From positions 2,140,446 to 2,204,445 of the forward strand of contig JANVCC010000077.1 in NCBI GenBank assembly GCA_025345505.1: 64,000 nucleotides of DNA, read 5' to 3'. This stretch comes from Todiramphus chloris collaris. Lineage: Eukaryota > Chordata > Aves > Coraciiformes > Alcedinidae. This document shows, in pieces, positions 20,336 through 31,057 of this stretch; positions within the stretch are counted from its first letter, which is position 1, and every line of letters starts with the position of its first letter. The notes beneath the pieces were generated by a model, which saw only the letters and a list, made by a program, of their open reading frames with translations, was not told the DNA's origin and did no database searches. The translations under genes and the position numbers were made by a program.

Positions 20336-23300
20336 CCATCTGTTGTGTCAGGGTGCCAGGGATTGATGACAGGAAAAAAAATAGTCATTTTCAGTCGTTG
20401 TTGTCCCAAGAGAAATCAGTGAAGTCAAAGAAAAATGTGTGGTTTTTTCTGTGCTAAGCAGAAGTCATCCCAATCTAACCTTCTGCTTGGAAAAAGCCAG
20501 GTATCTTGGGTACTTACATAGGCTGTGCCCCTGATGTCTCATGATCAATATTCTTGTAACTCTCCAGTAAGCTGTGGATGTGATCAGCCACGTGTTTTAT
20601 AGATGAAGAACTGAAGGCAAGGGGAAAAGGAGGGTATGCAAACAGGTGTGATTATGCAGTGTGGTCACTAGAGAGTAGGCGTCCAGCTTCAAAATACCAA
20701 ACTTGAAGAGTCTTGTTCATTGTAGGTGCTCTGGACTCAAAACCAGAGCTTCTCAGGACCCAGCTCTTCTGCCTCTCCAAATGCCCAGTGTTGGCAAGGC
20801 TGAATGATTCAGCATTTAATTCATTCCAAAATCCGTTGGGATCCAGAAACAAAGTCATTTCACTTCTTGCCCCCAGGGAGAGCAAGGTACTGTTCTAATA
20901 ATTGCTCTAATGCTCTTCTAGAGGAGGAGGCGGCTGCTTGCAGCCAGTAGCAGCTGCTGCTTTTTTTGAGAACAGCTGGCTTTTTCTTTTTAGTTACATA
21001 ATAGAATACATAAATAAGCGTCGCAATAGAAACCAAGATCCCTTTGAGGTATTGTTTCTTCTTGACTACTGGGGCAATTATAGTCTCTACAGTAGTCAGC
21101 AGGGAAAACGAAAGATCTGTGTGTAATTCTCCATACTGGTGGAGCCTGGTTTGAACCCTTCTTGCTGCTGGGCAGTGTGCCCTGACTGGTATCCTGTGGG
21201 CTGCTCTGTGATGGGTGTGTTTTCAGACTGGAGGTAAAGCAGAGTGTGAGCTTGCAGCCTGCGTGATCGGGCACTCCAGGAAGATGGGCAGCTCCATTTC
21301 CCTCTTGGCATTCTGGCGACAGTGAGCCTGGCCTGGTTGGTTGTGATGGTTTGTAAAGCTGTGTTGTTTAATGTCCCTCACCTCAACATCGTCACTGGGG
21401 GAGGATGAGCAGCAGGGATATTTGTGAGGGTGCCGATGGGCTACGAGGGCCAGAAGTCCAGGTGCTGTCTCAGCTGGACCTATGCAGCAGAGGAGAGGAG
21501 GCCAAAAAAAAAAAAAATGCCTACAATTGCAAACAAGTATTTCAGAGTGCAGTGGCTCACTCCACTCCTCGCTGTTAGCTGTCCATTTGTCCATTCAGAC
21601 ATGCCTCTCCAACAAGAGGAAATGAAAACAGAGCAGCTGGACAAGCCCCTAACCCATCCTAGCATTTGGAGAGTAGCTGTTTTGTGCTCACGGTTTGTTC
21701 TTGGGATTATCAAATCCATTCCCAAGCATTGCATTGTCTTGCCCGTTTCCTTCAAAGGAGGGAAGGGGAGGAGAAGGAACTGGAGTTAAGGTGATTGAAA
21801 GGAACAACTAGGGCTACAAAGGAGGAAGGCATGGGAAGTAAAGGAAGTAAGAGGAATGCTGCTTTGTTTCAGCAAGTTACCTTGCAACTGCCAACCGGTG
21901 TGTGGGGGTGGCATGTGTGTGTGTCTGCATGTTCACACTCGAGGGCCAAGGAGAAGAAATGCAAACAAACTCTTTCATCTCAAGTTGATGCAATTTCATT
22001 TAACTGCAGATTATTAGTTGTTGGTGCAGCTGGGAGCCAAGCCTTCCCACAAATGCAAGGCAAATCTGTAGAGAAGCTGAAAAGGGATCCTGGGATGCCT
22101 TGCTCATTAAGCAATGTTCCAGACTCTTTATGCAAGGGAATACCCTCTGGCTCTCTCTTGAAAGGGCATATATTAGTAAGAACATTTCTAAATGCGTTTC
22201 CTATCCTTTGCTGCAGTTGTATATCCTGATGTACAAGATTTGTGCTACTCACTTTAACTAAAAAGCAGTGTTACTAACTTGTAATATGTGGTAATGCTTT
22301 AAAACTTCACATTCTGGGGTCATCTGCATAGGAGAGGATCTGAATGTTTAACAGAAAGAAGAAATAACTTTCCAGTCCTTGAGTTCAAAGAGAATGTTAA
22401 AGTATGCATTTTGTGCCCCCCTGAAAAAAAACCCAACTCAGCAGGCAATGAAAAATAACTCTCATTTAATAATTTCTTTCACATCTCCTTGTGTATAAAC
22501 TCCTCTGAGGTCTGTGGGTTTGAGTCATATTTTTAACAACTTAAGGCTTTTTGGTAAACAGCACAGTGTAGAAGGAAGTTGTACCTACAAAGAAACAGTA
22601 CAAGTAGGAAAAACAGACTTCATTGTCCTACTGACTCTTGAAACAGTGTTAGGTACGTAGGGCTGACCCTCAGGAGAAAAGGGACTCGGCAGTGCCAGAA
22701 AAGCAGCCTTGAAGCCATAGTCAACAAAACATCACAGTGAGGGCAGTAATTTTACATCTTTCTAGATCTGCTTTCTTGGAATATGGCCAAGTACATAAAA
22801 GGGACCTTCTACTGCAGGGACAGTTTAAGGCAGTAGAAAGTGTTTAAGAAAATTCAGTGGCAGAAGGGCAGGGAGAAGGCTGCTTCCCCTGTCCTGTTCC
22901 TACTGTCCCTCATCACGCCAGGGCCACAGTCCCAGTACAGCAGATGGGTGCACGTCTTTTGGCTGGCAACTTTCTCATCCCCTTTCCCGCTAAGAATGAT
23001 ACCCCATTAATACAGCTAAGTACAAATACATAGTATATACACTATATATGTGTGTGTGTGTGTATACATACATGTAAAACTAACTCTGTTTGAGATCTTG
23101 CTGGAACTTGCAACCCAAACAAGCAGGACTCTCATCTGATGGTTGGAGGAGGAATGCAATTTGCTGCAGACAGTGGTGTGGCTCACTGTGGGTCCTGCTT
23201 CATCTCAGCTGCCACCTCACCTGAAAGCTGTTCTGCTGATGGTGCCATCTTCCAGGTTTATAAACTCACAGTTGTGACTATTTGGGCTCTTTAGAGATTG

Positions 23301-23993
23301 CCAGACACTTTTCAATAAGAAGGGGAGTTTGGTGGCCTATTCAAATTCCAGCTTGGTAATTACCAAGTGGCTTTCTGAATACCAGGAATATTGGTGATTC
23401 CTCCTGCCTTAGTCTCTCAATTATTCAGCGTGCTTCTGTGTTACTGACCCATTCCTTCCCAGGTGCTATTGCATCTGCCTTGCCACAGGAATTTACCTAC
23501 TGCTTCCCTCTTTTCCCTGCACTGTAAAGTCTGTAAAGTGCTCTGGTGCCTGTGTGCATAGCAGGCACCACACAACTGCCTAAGAAACCAATGTCCATAA
23601 AACAAGTAGATGTGCAGGGTGTCTGGGACTAGCCCTGTGTGGGGGACACAAGTGGGACTGCAGGAGTCGCAGTTGGAAATGTCGAAATGTCGTGCTCATC
23701 TCTTGTTCCCCGAGGCTTCTGTGGTGCATCAGAAAGCAGAGTGCATTGGCAGCCTGGAGGTAAGGTGTGCATCTGCTCTTTCCTCCCCTTGTGTCTCTGG
23801 GAGCAGCACCGAGACGGCTGTCTCGGAGGGAGGGGTTCCCCTGGGGTTCCGTGTATTGCTTATCAGTCTCTGCCTTGAGACTGTTGATCCACTGAGAGAA
23901 GTAATTCTGTTGGGAAGTGAATCCCTCAGCCATGCACCGATAATGGTAGGTCTGCCAGGTGGTGTGGAGAACCGCTGCCAGTACCCATTGGTC
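20336..23993. other. Spacer between convergent PDCD11 and CALHM2
   Basis: No gene supported. It should contain the CALHM2 3' UTR on its right side. ATTAAA reads on the minus strand at 22465-22470, too far from the stop to trust. A short hyphenated palindrome (GCTGAATGATTCAGC) lies at 20809-20823. Confidence 0.6.
23043..23074. repeat. TA/TG dinucleotide repeat
   Basis: Alternating purine-pyrimidine stretch (TATATATGTGTG..., then TATACATACATG). Likely polymorphic. Confidence 0.9.
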
Positions 23994-24410
23994 TTAGGAA
24001 GCCAGAAAGAGCATTTCATGGCCTTCTGGGCTTGGCCCGTTCCCTTCCACCCCTTTGGCCCATTTGTGGAGACGGCTGTACAGGGGGAAGCCCTTGTTCT
24101 CCCGGTAGATGTAGACGCCTGTGATGGCATTCCACTGGGGGCTTGGCTGGACACCCTCCACCGGGAACTCCTGTACCAGCTCCTTCTCCTCCTTGTCCAG
24201 CGCCACGAAGCCGAAGAAATGCTTCACGTTCTTGGCTGCCAGGATCCTGGAGTGGACCTCAGCTGTGCGTCGGAAGAGCTTGTCCTCATTGGAGCGGTAT
24301 TGGGCCCAGTAAGCCTCCTGCCGGTAGCTCAGTGGTGAGCAGCAGTGCTTCAGGCACTTGGTGAGGAAAACCAGGACTGCAACAATGCCTATGAGTAGCC
24401 AGCCAAAGAG
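23994..24410 (-). CDS. CALHM2: CALHM2 coding exon 2
   Basis: Codons 182-319 and stop. Covers TM4 and the C-terminal cytoplasmic helices, including FFGFVALDKEEKEL and PQWNAITGVYIYRENKG. Acceptor CTCTCTCAG. Confidence 0.96.
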   Translation of the reverse strand, partial: LFGWLLIGIVAVLVFLTKCLKHCCSPLSYRQEAYWAQYRSNEDKLFRRTAEVHSRILAAKNVKHFFGFVALDKEEKELVQEFPVEGVQPSPQWNAITGVYIYRENKGFPLYSRLHKWAKGVEGNGPSPEGHEMLFLAS

Positions 24411-25036
24411 CTGAGAGAGAAGAGAGAGGCTGTGTTAGGACATGGCAAGGTGGTCTTACCTACTCCATGTGACTTTCTCCCCAGCGTGCCTACCTGGGAC
24501 TCATATCTCAGTCTCCGTGTCACCTCATCCCTGAACTTGGTGAGGTTCGCTGGCACATCTTTGCAGGGGAACCTGGCCAGCACCTCAGCCCCATACTCAG
24601 CCGGGAACTTGTCCAGGGAGGATGGCCTGACAAACTCGCTGAGGGCACAGATGTAAGCCTCCCCACGCAGCAGCGAGATGACTGACCAGGTGACAGGAGC
24701 CACAGCTGCCCGGCCCATGATGGAGCCGAAGAGGAGGAAGGTGGCGGCAGCAGAGAAGTTCTTGATGCCACGCTTGTGGCACTCGGCCACCAGGTTCCAG
24801 GTGTGGTTGTTCCAGATGACGCCGATGAGGAAGAGGGCCAGGGCTGGGACACCGATGGCAGCCAGCCCATAGATGTAGTTGCGGGCAGGGGAGCAGGGGC
24901 AGTTGAAGGCAACGACTGAGAAGAGCTCCTCACTCCCCACTGTGCCCAGGGCCACCAAACCATTGAAGATCATCACATCTTTGCTCTTGAAGAACAGGGA
25001 GAGGAAGCGGAAATTCTCGGCGATGAGGGCAGCCAT
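23994..25036 (-). CDS. CALHM2: CALHM2, calcium homeostasis modulator family channel, 319 aa, two coding exons
   Basis: CALHM2 is a large-pore, four-helix membrane channel subunit of the CALHM family, described in mammals as an ATP-permeable channel of glia. Exon 1 is 24494-25036 and exon 2 is 23994-24410, giving 957 coding nt plus stop. It starts MAALIAENFRFLSLFFKSKD, as in human. Extracellular Cys are at residues 46 and 48 (FNCPCSP). TM1 spans roughly 21-43, TM2 55-75, TM3 about 105-130. The intron follows RRLRYESQ in phase 0 (donor GTAGGC, acceptor CTCTCTCAG), and TM4 starts LFGWLLIGIVAVLVFLTKCL. The cytosolic tail ends EGHEMLFLAS. The start codon has G at -3 and +4. Human length is 323, so this copy is complete. 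Confidence 0.97.
24494..25036 (-). CDS. CALHM2: CALHM2 coding exon 1
   Basis: Codons 1-181, from ATG (25034-25036) to CAG before donor GTAGGC. Covers TM1-TM3 and the extracellular cysteine loop. Sequons include NHT and NLT. Confidence 0.96.
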
Positions 25037-27358
25037 CTCGTTCCGGGAACAAGAGGAGGTGTGTAATGCAATGGGGGGTTGTGCTGGCCCCCCTCCCAGC
25101 ACACAGGGTCACACCAGTAGGGGGGTAAAATGGTCTTGGGTCAGCTGACGTGCAGGGGGTTGCACCAGGGGCACGACACCTTCTCTGCTGTCCCTTCCTC
25201 CAACCCAGTGTCCCAGCCACTGGAGCTTGTTGCTGATACCAGTGATACCTCAAAAGGAGCTGTCAGAAGAAGAGGGATTCATCCTAGCTACTGTGCGAAA
25301 TCTCAGTCCTTTCCATTTCCCACTCAGTTCTCCAGAAGCGTCTCTACAGCGAGGATTACCAACGGAACAGCTCTTTCTGCCCCTGACACTTGCACGTTCA
25401 TTGTCTTTCCTTCTCTTTGGTTTTAGTCACCTCCTGCGGGGGCGATTGATGTTGGCGTTGCTGCCAGACGCTCGATGACCTCTCAAACCTACAATGAAGA
25501 AGGACGCTATGTTACTGGGAAAACTGGACCTGAGCACAGGCACTAGGATGTGTTCCCAAGCTTGCCACTGATTCACGCTGGCACAGGCAGCACGTGCAAG
25601 CTGATGCCGCACTGGCTGGAAGGTGCTGTGTGTGCCTTTTTCCTCCCTCTTTAGGCTTGATGAGTTAATATTTAGTAATAGGCAAAGGTATGCCAGGGAG
25701 GCCCAAAGAGGTGCTGCAAGATGGCCTAGCAGGTTTGGGGGCAGAGAGGTGTGGCAGGGGAGGACAAGGCAGGAGGAGCCCCTGCTGACTGGGATGAGGG
25801 GGATGCTCAGGGCCTGTTGCAAGAGAAGTTACTCTCTGGGAAAGCAGAGCTTATCTTGGTGACCCAGGCTGCAAACACCAAATGCCTATACAGCTGGGTC
25901 AGCAATTATGTAGGAGTTTTTGCCAGGATTAGGTGTGGCAGGATGATCTCCTCTCCCACAGCTGGTTGACATAACCGTACTCCCTGTCCTGGACTACAGT
26001 CCTGGCTCAGTCTCTTAACTGCTGGCCTGAAATTGAGCCTCTCAACCTATGCACCCCAGTACCAGAGATGCACTTCACCTCCCTTCACCTCTGCTGCTTC
26101 CCCCACCTCCTTCTTCCAGTACAACATTGGTTATACTGGGACGCCCACTCCACCAACAGGGCTAGGCTGTGTGGACTGCAGACACTTGAGACCAAGCAGG
26201 GGAATGCAGGTGCTCTGATTTTTTTGAAGGACAGGGAAGTAATTTGGGAATCCCCTCTGCAGTGATGCCCACCCCTCTGTGCCACTTGCAAGCTGCATTT
26301 AATTAATTTCTGAGTTGACTTTCCATCTGCACTGCATCCCCACAGAGTTTCATCTCAGGAAGCCCCAAGCACCCTGCTAGTTCTGGGAACCCTCACCCAT
26401 GTGATGAAACCCGCTGGCCTCAGAGGAACTGCTGTCACTGGGGTTTGCTGGGGACAGGAAGGACCCAGGCACCCAACTAACTGTATCCAGCAGCTTGTAC
26501 AGTGCTGGCAGCACTGGGTGCACATCTGGGGCTCTCGGGGAGCCCTGCCCCAAACCCTGCCCTACTGGTGGCACCTTTGCCTACGTGCACAGAGCAAGGC
26601 TTCCTGAGGCCAGCCCCTGCTATGGCGAAGAAGCTGTGAGGACATTAATGCAGAGGAGACAAAGACACCTTAAGCCTTGTGGTCTCTTGTACGAGGCTGG
26701 CTCATGCACTGTGCTTTAAATCACTGCTGTGCTTTGGTTCCATCTGCTGCCCCACCAAATCCTGCTTTATCCCCTTTCTCTGGGGGGCAGTGGAGGGGAA
26801 CAGGGGCAGAAATTTGTCCTTGGTTCCCTGCTGTGTCTAACCCACGGCACTCCCTTTTAAGTCATCCCAGAGTTCAAACACAAGCAGCCTGTAATGTCTT
26901 CCTACATCTTCCCAGTTTTCCATAGGCAAAGCTCTCTCAGGAAAGGAGACAGACCAGCCCAAAACCGCCATCACGTGCCGGGGAGCCAGGCCTCCATCTG
27001 CCTGCTGTGCTTTGTGCCACAGCCCCCTTTGCAGCCAGACACTAACCCTGCAAACTTGGTCTAGTGCGTGGGGCTCAAACCCCTGCTATTAGAGTTACCA
27101 GCCAGTAGCTCTGATAAACAGGGCCACGTGACCTTCCTGACCCTGCCTGAAAACCACCAAAGCAAAAATAAGGAGAGATGGCAAAGGGGAGTATGCTGTT
27201 TGGGGGGCTTGGTGGTTATGGTGCCTGACTGGCAGAGAGAGGAGTGGGTAGGAGGGGGTGAGAAAAGTTGTTTGCAGCAGATAGTCTTTGAGCAACCTCT
27301 GTTACAACTTTTCTCCCCAAAACATGCACGAAAGCAAGAAAAAAATGAAGTCACTTAC
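25037..27358. other. CALHM2 upstream region, possible 5' UTR intron
   Basis: No coding gene supported. A pyrimidine-rich stretch read on the minus strand (CACCTCCTCTTGTTCCC) lies just before the CALHM2 start codon and could precede a splice acceptor for an untranslated first exon. Confidence 0.45.
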
Positions 27359-27620
27359 TTGAAGTCGTTGAAACCAGTTCTGGATCCTTCTCAGCTTCTT
27401 GTGTGTTTTCTGTTTGGGGTCTGGCTGTGGGGGTTTCCCGGCAGTGCACGGGAGTGGGCAGAAGTGGAGATGTGTCTGAGGCTGGCCTGATGGGCAAAGC
27501 AAAAGCTGATGAAAACAGCCTCAAGAGTTCGGCAGCTTCCTTTTTCAGCCTGCGATGTGGCCTCCGCTGTCAGCGTTTGGGAGGAGGGAGGAGGTTGCTC
27601 TAGGCCGCTGTGCTTGGGTG
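27359..27620 (-). promoter_or_regulatory. Possible untranslated first exon or promoter of CALHM2
   Basis: On the minus strand, a strong donor GTAAGT (27353-27358) ends a GC-richer segment that follows the G-tract block at 27.7 kb. Mammalian CALHM2 has non-coding 5' exons. This placement is inference; no cDNA supports it here and the right end is arbitrary. Confidence 0.3.
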
Positions 27621-27676
27621 GGGCGAAGAGCAGGCGGGTAGCTTCTGCTTGGGTGCAAGGCTGAGGTTGTGCCTTT

Positions 27677-27771
27677 AAAAAGAAAAAAAAAAAAAAGAGA
27701 GGGGGAGGGGCGGGGGGGGGGCGGGGGGGGGGGGGGGGGGGGGTTTTTTTGGGGGGGGGGGCAGGGGGGAA
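27677..27771 (+). repeat. Poly-A followed by long poly-G tract
   Basis: An A-rich run (27677-27696) gives way to G runs broken by single C and a seven-T island, ending near 27771. It may form G-quadruplexes or mark a poorly sequenced region; exact lengths are unreliable. Confidence 0.9.
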
Positions 27772-29035
27772 ATGGTGGAGCCCCCCCAGGCTGGGGGTGA
27801 GTGCAGCCCCCATGGTCCCCAGGGGATGCAGTCATGCTGGTGGGACCCAGCTCAACTGAGGGTGGCACCCGAGCTGCATGGGATCTCCGGGCCACCCTAA
27901 GCAGACACGGGCAGCCTGGGAGAAGCCCTTGGTCCCATGTGAAGGAGCAGAAACTTCTGCTTTCATGCGTGGAGCTGGGTGAGCCAGTGGGGCAGACGCC
28001 AGCCTGGCTGAGTTTTCAGGAGAAGCAGGAACCTGCCGTCATGAACTCTGCGGGGCGGCCAGGTTTCGCTTCCCAGGGGCTGAGACTGAGCAGCGAGGCT
28101 GTTGTGAAGGTGGGGGGGCTGAGCAGGGCTGGGGGAGCCCTGCGTGTGCAGCTGGGCACAGCCCATGATTTGGCAACCTCGGTGCATTCCTGCCTGGCTC
28201 GGCTTTTCCGCTCGCTGCTTCCTCTGCAGAGCGATGCGTTTGAGGCAGCTGAGAATGCCTTACTTTCCCCTTGTGTCACTCCTTCCTCTCTGCTCTCTGT
28301 CTCTTGGCTCCAGCTCTCCCTGTTGCCTGAAGGCCCCTGTCCTCCTTCCTCATCCTCCTTTATCCTTGGGGATAAACTCAGCCCTACCCAGAGGATCTCT
28401 TCATCACAGGCGAATCTTGAGGAACACCCACGTTCCCCTCTGCCTGGAGCGAAGCTGGGCTCAGCCCGGCATTGTCAGTTCAGTGGGGAATTTTGGACTG
28501 AGTCCTCCTCCTTACCTCTGGATCTGGGGTCCCCAGGCGGGTTTTTGCCGCTCCCACGTGTTTGGATGCGGTGCACCCCTCGGCACTCCCACACCTCCGT
28601 GTTTGCCTGGGGCTGGGTCCCCTCCTGTCTGGCTCAGCTGGGGGCCCTGGGGCTCACTCTGTGCTCAGGGGGGTTCCTGCTAATCGGGCTTATCACTGGG
28701 ACTGCAGCTCAGCTGAAATCCTAGGGGCCATGTCAGGTTCCCTAGTGAAGGGTCTCCTCTCGAAGGCCATAAACAATGCCCCAGAATCCAGCACGGAGAG
28801 GACAACCAGCCTGCTCTGTGGGTACTCTCTGTGACTGCTGGAATTGCTGCGTGGGGGCAGAGCTCTCATCCTCAAAATCTAAATTAAAAGTCCAAAAGCT
28901 TTTCTTTGCAAATGCATGCTTTTTTCAGGGTGTTTTGGGGTTTTTTTTTTTTGGTATCTTAATGGCTCAGCTATGGAGCCCAGCTGCCCTGCGCGCCGCT
29001 CACCAGTGCGGGGACTCTGAGCGCGCCTTTCCCGG
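27772..29035. other. GC-rich block between CALHM1 and CALHM2
   Basis: Elevated GC with scattered CpG, such as CTGCGCGCCGCTCACC near 28990. An open frame of 307 codons runs on the plus strand (27801-28724), but its composition looks like a GC effect and I recognise no domain. It lies upstream of CALHM2 and may include its promoter. Confidence 0.4.
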
Positions 29036-29147
29036 TGAGCCTTTAAACAGCGCTGAACTGCAAACAGTAGGAGTGGAAACCGTCTTTTATCTTTTCATCT
29101 CCTTTGCTTTGTAAATCAGGTTTTGTGCCTATTAATTTCTGGGCAGG

Positions 29148-29365
29148 TGCCTTAATTAAAGTTTGAGGTGTGAAGATTCATGATAAATCTGTGTCACGCT
29201 CCTTTCTCCTGGGAGCCAGCCAGATTCAGCCTGTCCTTGATTACGGGCTTGCTAAGGCGCTCTTCCCGCAGCTCAGAGAATTTCCTCGTCGTTTTGGTCC
29301 TTTGTTCTCTCCCCACAGCCTCTGTGGAGTTACACACCGATAATTAAAGTTTATGCAAATGACAG
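29148..29365. promoter_or_regulatory. Repeated homeodomain motif and POU octamer
   Basis: TAATTAAAGTTT occurs at 29153-29164 and again at 29341-29352. The second copy abuts the octamer ATGCAAAT at 29353-29360. A regulatory role is inferred from motifs only. Confidence 0.35.
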
Positions 29366-30039
29366 TCACCTCAGTTACCAGCCACCCATAATAAGCTGGT
29401 TTGAGCAAGAACAAGGCAACAGAAATTTCAGGGGGGATGAGCATTTCAAAAGGGATGCGGCAGAGGTAAAACATCTCTCAAAAGGAGTTTGCCTTCTGTG
29501 TATCGGTAATAAAATCAGGGCCACCAGGGAACACTCTTTCGGGCTGCGATTTCCATAGTCACCTTGAGGGCCTGCATCCTGTCATCCTATGTTTCTACGG
29601 AAATGAGCAGCAACTGGCATTGCCTAGGGTCAGTGGTGGCTCCCTGGCCAGGGCTGGCTCACCGCTGGCCGCTGTGCACCATCAAAACACCCCAATTCAC
29701 ATGGCCTCAGCACCTTGGGCCTGGCCCGGGGGCCCCCCAGTCCTTTTCATTGCATTCAAATAAAGAAACACCAACAGCTTTTGTAAATAGCTTTTATAAA
29801 TCCTTGTCCCTGAGAACAGAGCTTGAACAGTAAGCGTGAATTATTTATTTGGCTCCTTAAACAAACACCCAGGTGGATTTTTAACATCAGTCTTTGTGTC
29901 AGGGAGGAATCCAGGTAAAATTGCAAGAACAAACTGTCCTGCAGCAAATTTACGGCTGGAGATTGGCCTGACGCGAACCACACTGTTCCTGTCATGTGGA
30001 ATGCAATAGTCCCTTCATGAGCTCACTGCTTGGGTCAAA

Positions 30040-30045
30040 TTTATT
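30040..30045 (-). terminator. Candidate poly(A) signal of CALHM1
   Basis: AATAAA on the minus strand, about 550 bp beyond the CALHM1 stop. Confidence 0.45.
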
Positions 30046-30595
30046 TTAAAGCTTTTCTTGGCCTGTGTGTCTGTGGGGATGCAGTGTGTGCAGGGATAAT
30101 GGGGAGACTTCTGGGGTTTCACAGCTTGGTGTGAGAAAGGGGCATCCCCAGCTTTTTTAGCCAGTAGGGGATTTTTAATACTGCCTAAACCCACAGATGC
30201 TGCCCAGCGTTGAGCACGTGGTAAAAGAAAGGAAGTTTTGCACATCTGATAGTGTCTGCCTTAGCAACCACCACAACCCAAACCTGGTGCTTGGTGGTGT
30301 AGGACACGTGATACGTCTGTCCAGCTGCCACATTGTGCCCTTCAGCATCCCTGGGGCTTGTCCATCATGACCTTGAGTAGCTGTCCCACTCAGCACAAAA
30401 CTCATTGCCTGCATTACCAATGCTTTTGGGTCTGAGAGCAGATGGTATCACACAAGAGCTGCTGAGCCCTTTGGGTGCCCATCCCCCTGAAGCCTCTGTG
30501 GTGCCGGCCCTTGCCTCTGTCTGCCCGCCTGTCTACGCTCTCTGCAGTCCCTCTCCCAAAAGCGTGTCTCTGCTTGTGCTTAGCCCCATGTCCCC

Positions 30596-31057
30596 TCACA
30601 CCCTGCTGTAGTAGGCAGCCATCTCCCTTCGGGGCATGGGGGCGTGGGGCTGCTTGTCCCCTGCCCAGCCGTTGTCACTGGGGAGGGCAGGTGGGTGGAG
30701 GTGCAGCGGGGGCTTGCATCTGTGCCAGCTCTTTAGGGCCGTGTTCATGGTGCCCTGATCGATGATGCCCAGGAGCTTCTCGGTGGCTTCCCCTGCATCT
30801 GCAGGGGCTTTCCTGGGTGGGTGGCAGCGAGCAGCTGCCAGGTCTGTGCTCATGCCCTCGAAGAACTGCTGGATGCAGACCTTGGCAAAGCTCCTGGCGT
30901 GCTCCGCACATGTCTCGTCGAACAGCTTGCGCTCGATGTCGATGTAGTGGGACCAGTACCTGCTCTTCAGGAAGGTGGCTTGGGTGAAACAGGGCCGGAG
31001 GGATCTGACCAAGAAAGCCAGCATGGTCATCAGCAGCACAAAGCACCAGCCCAGAGC
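30596..31057 (-). CDS. CALHM1: CALHM1 exon 2
   Basis: Codons 184-336 plus TGA (30596-30598). Acceptor TTTCTGCAG. Encodes TM4 and the cytoplasmic assembly helices. Confidence 0.97.
   Translation of the reverse strand, partial: ALGWCFVLLMTMLAFLVRSLRPCFTQATFLKSRYWSHYIDIERKLFDETCAEHARSFAKVCIQQFFEGMSTDLAAARCHPPRKAPADAGEATEKLLGIIDQGTMNTALKSWHRCKPPLHLHPPALPSDNGWAGDKQPHAPMPRREMAAYYSRV

Noticed and set aside
23610..24338. 242-codon plus-strand open frame
   Set aside because: It lies opposite CALHM2 exon 2, whose minus-strand reading matches a known family throughout.
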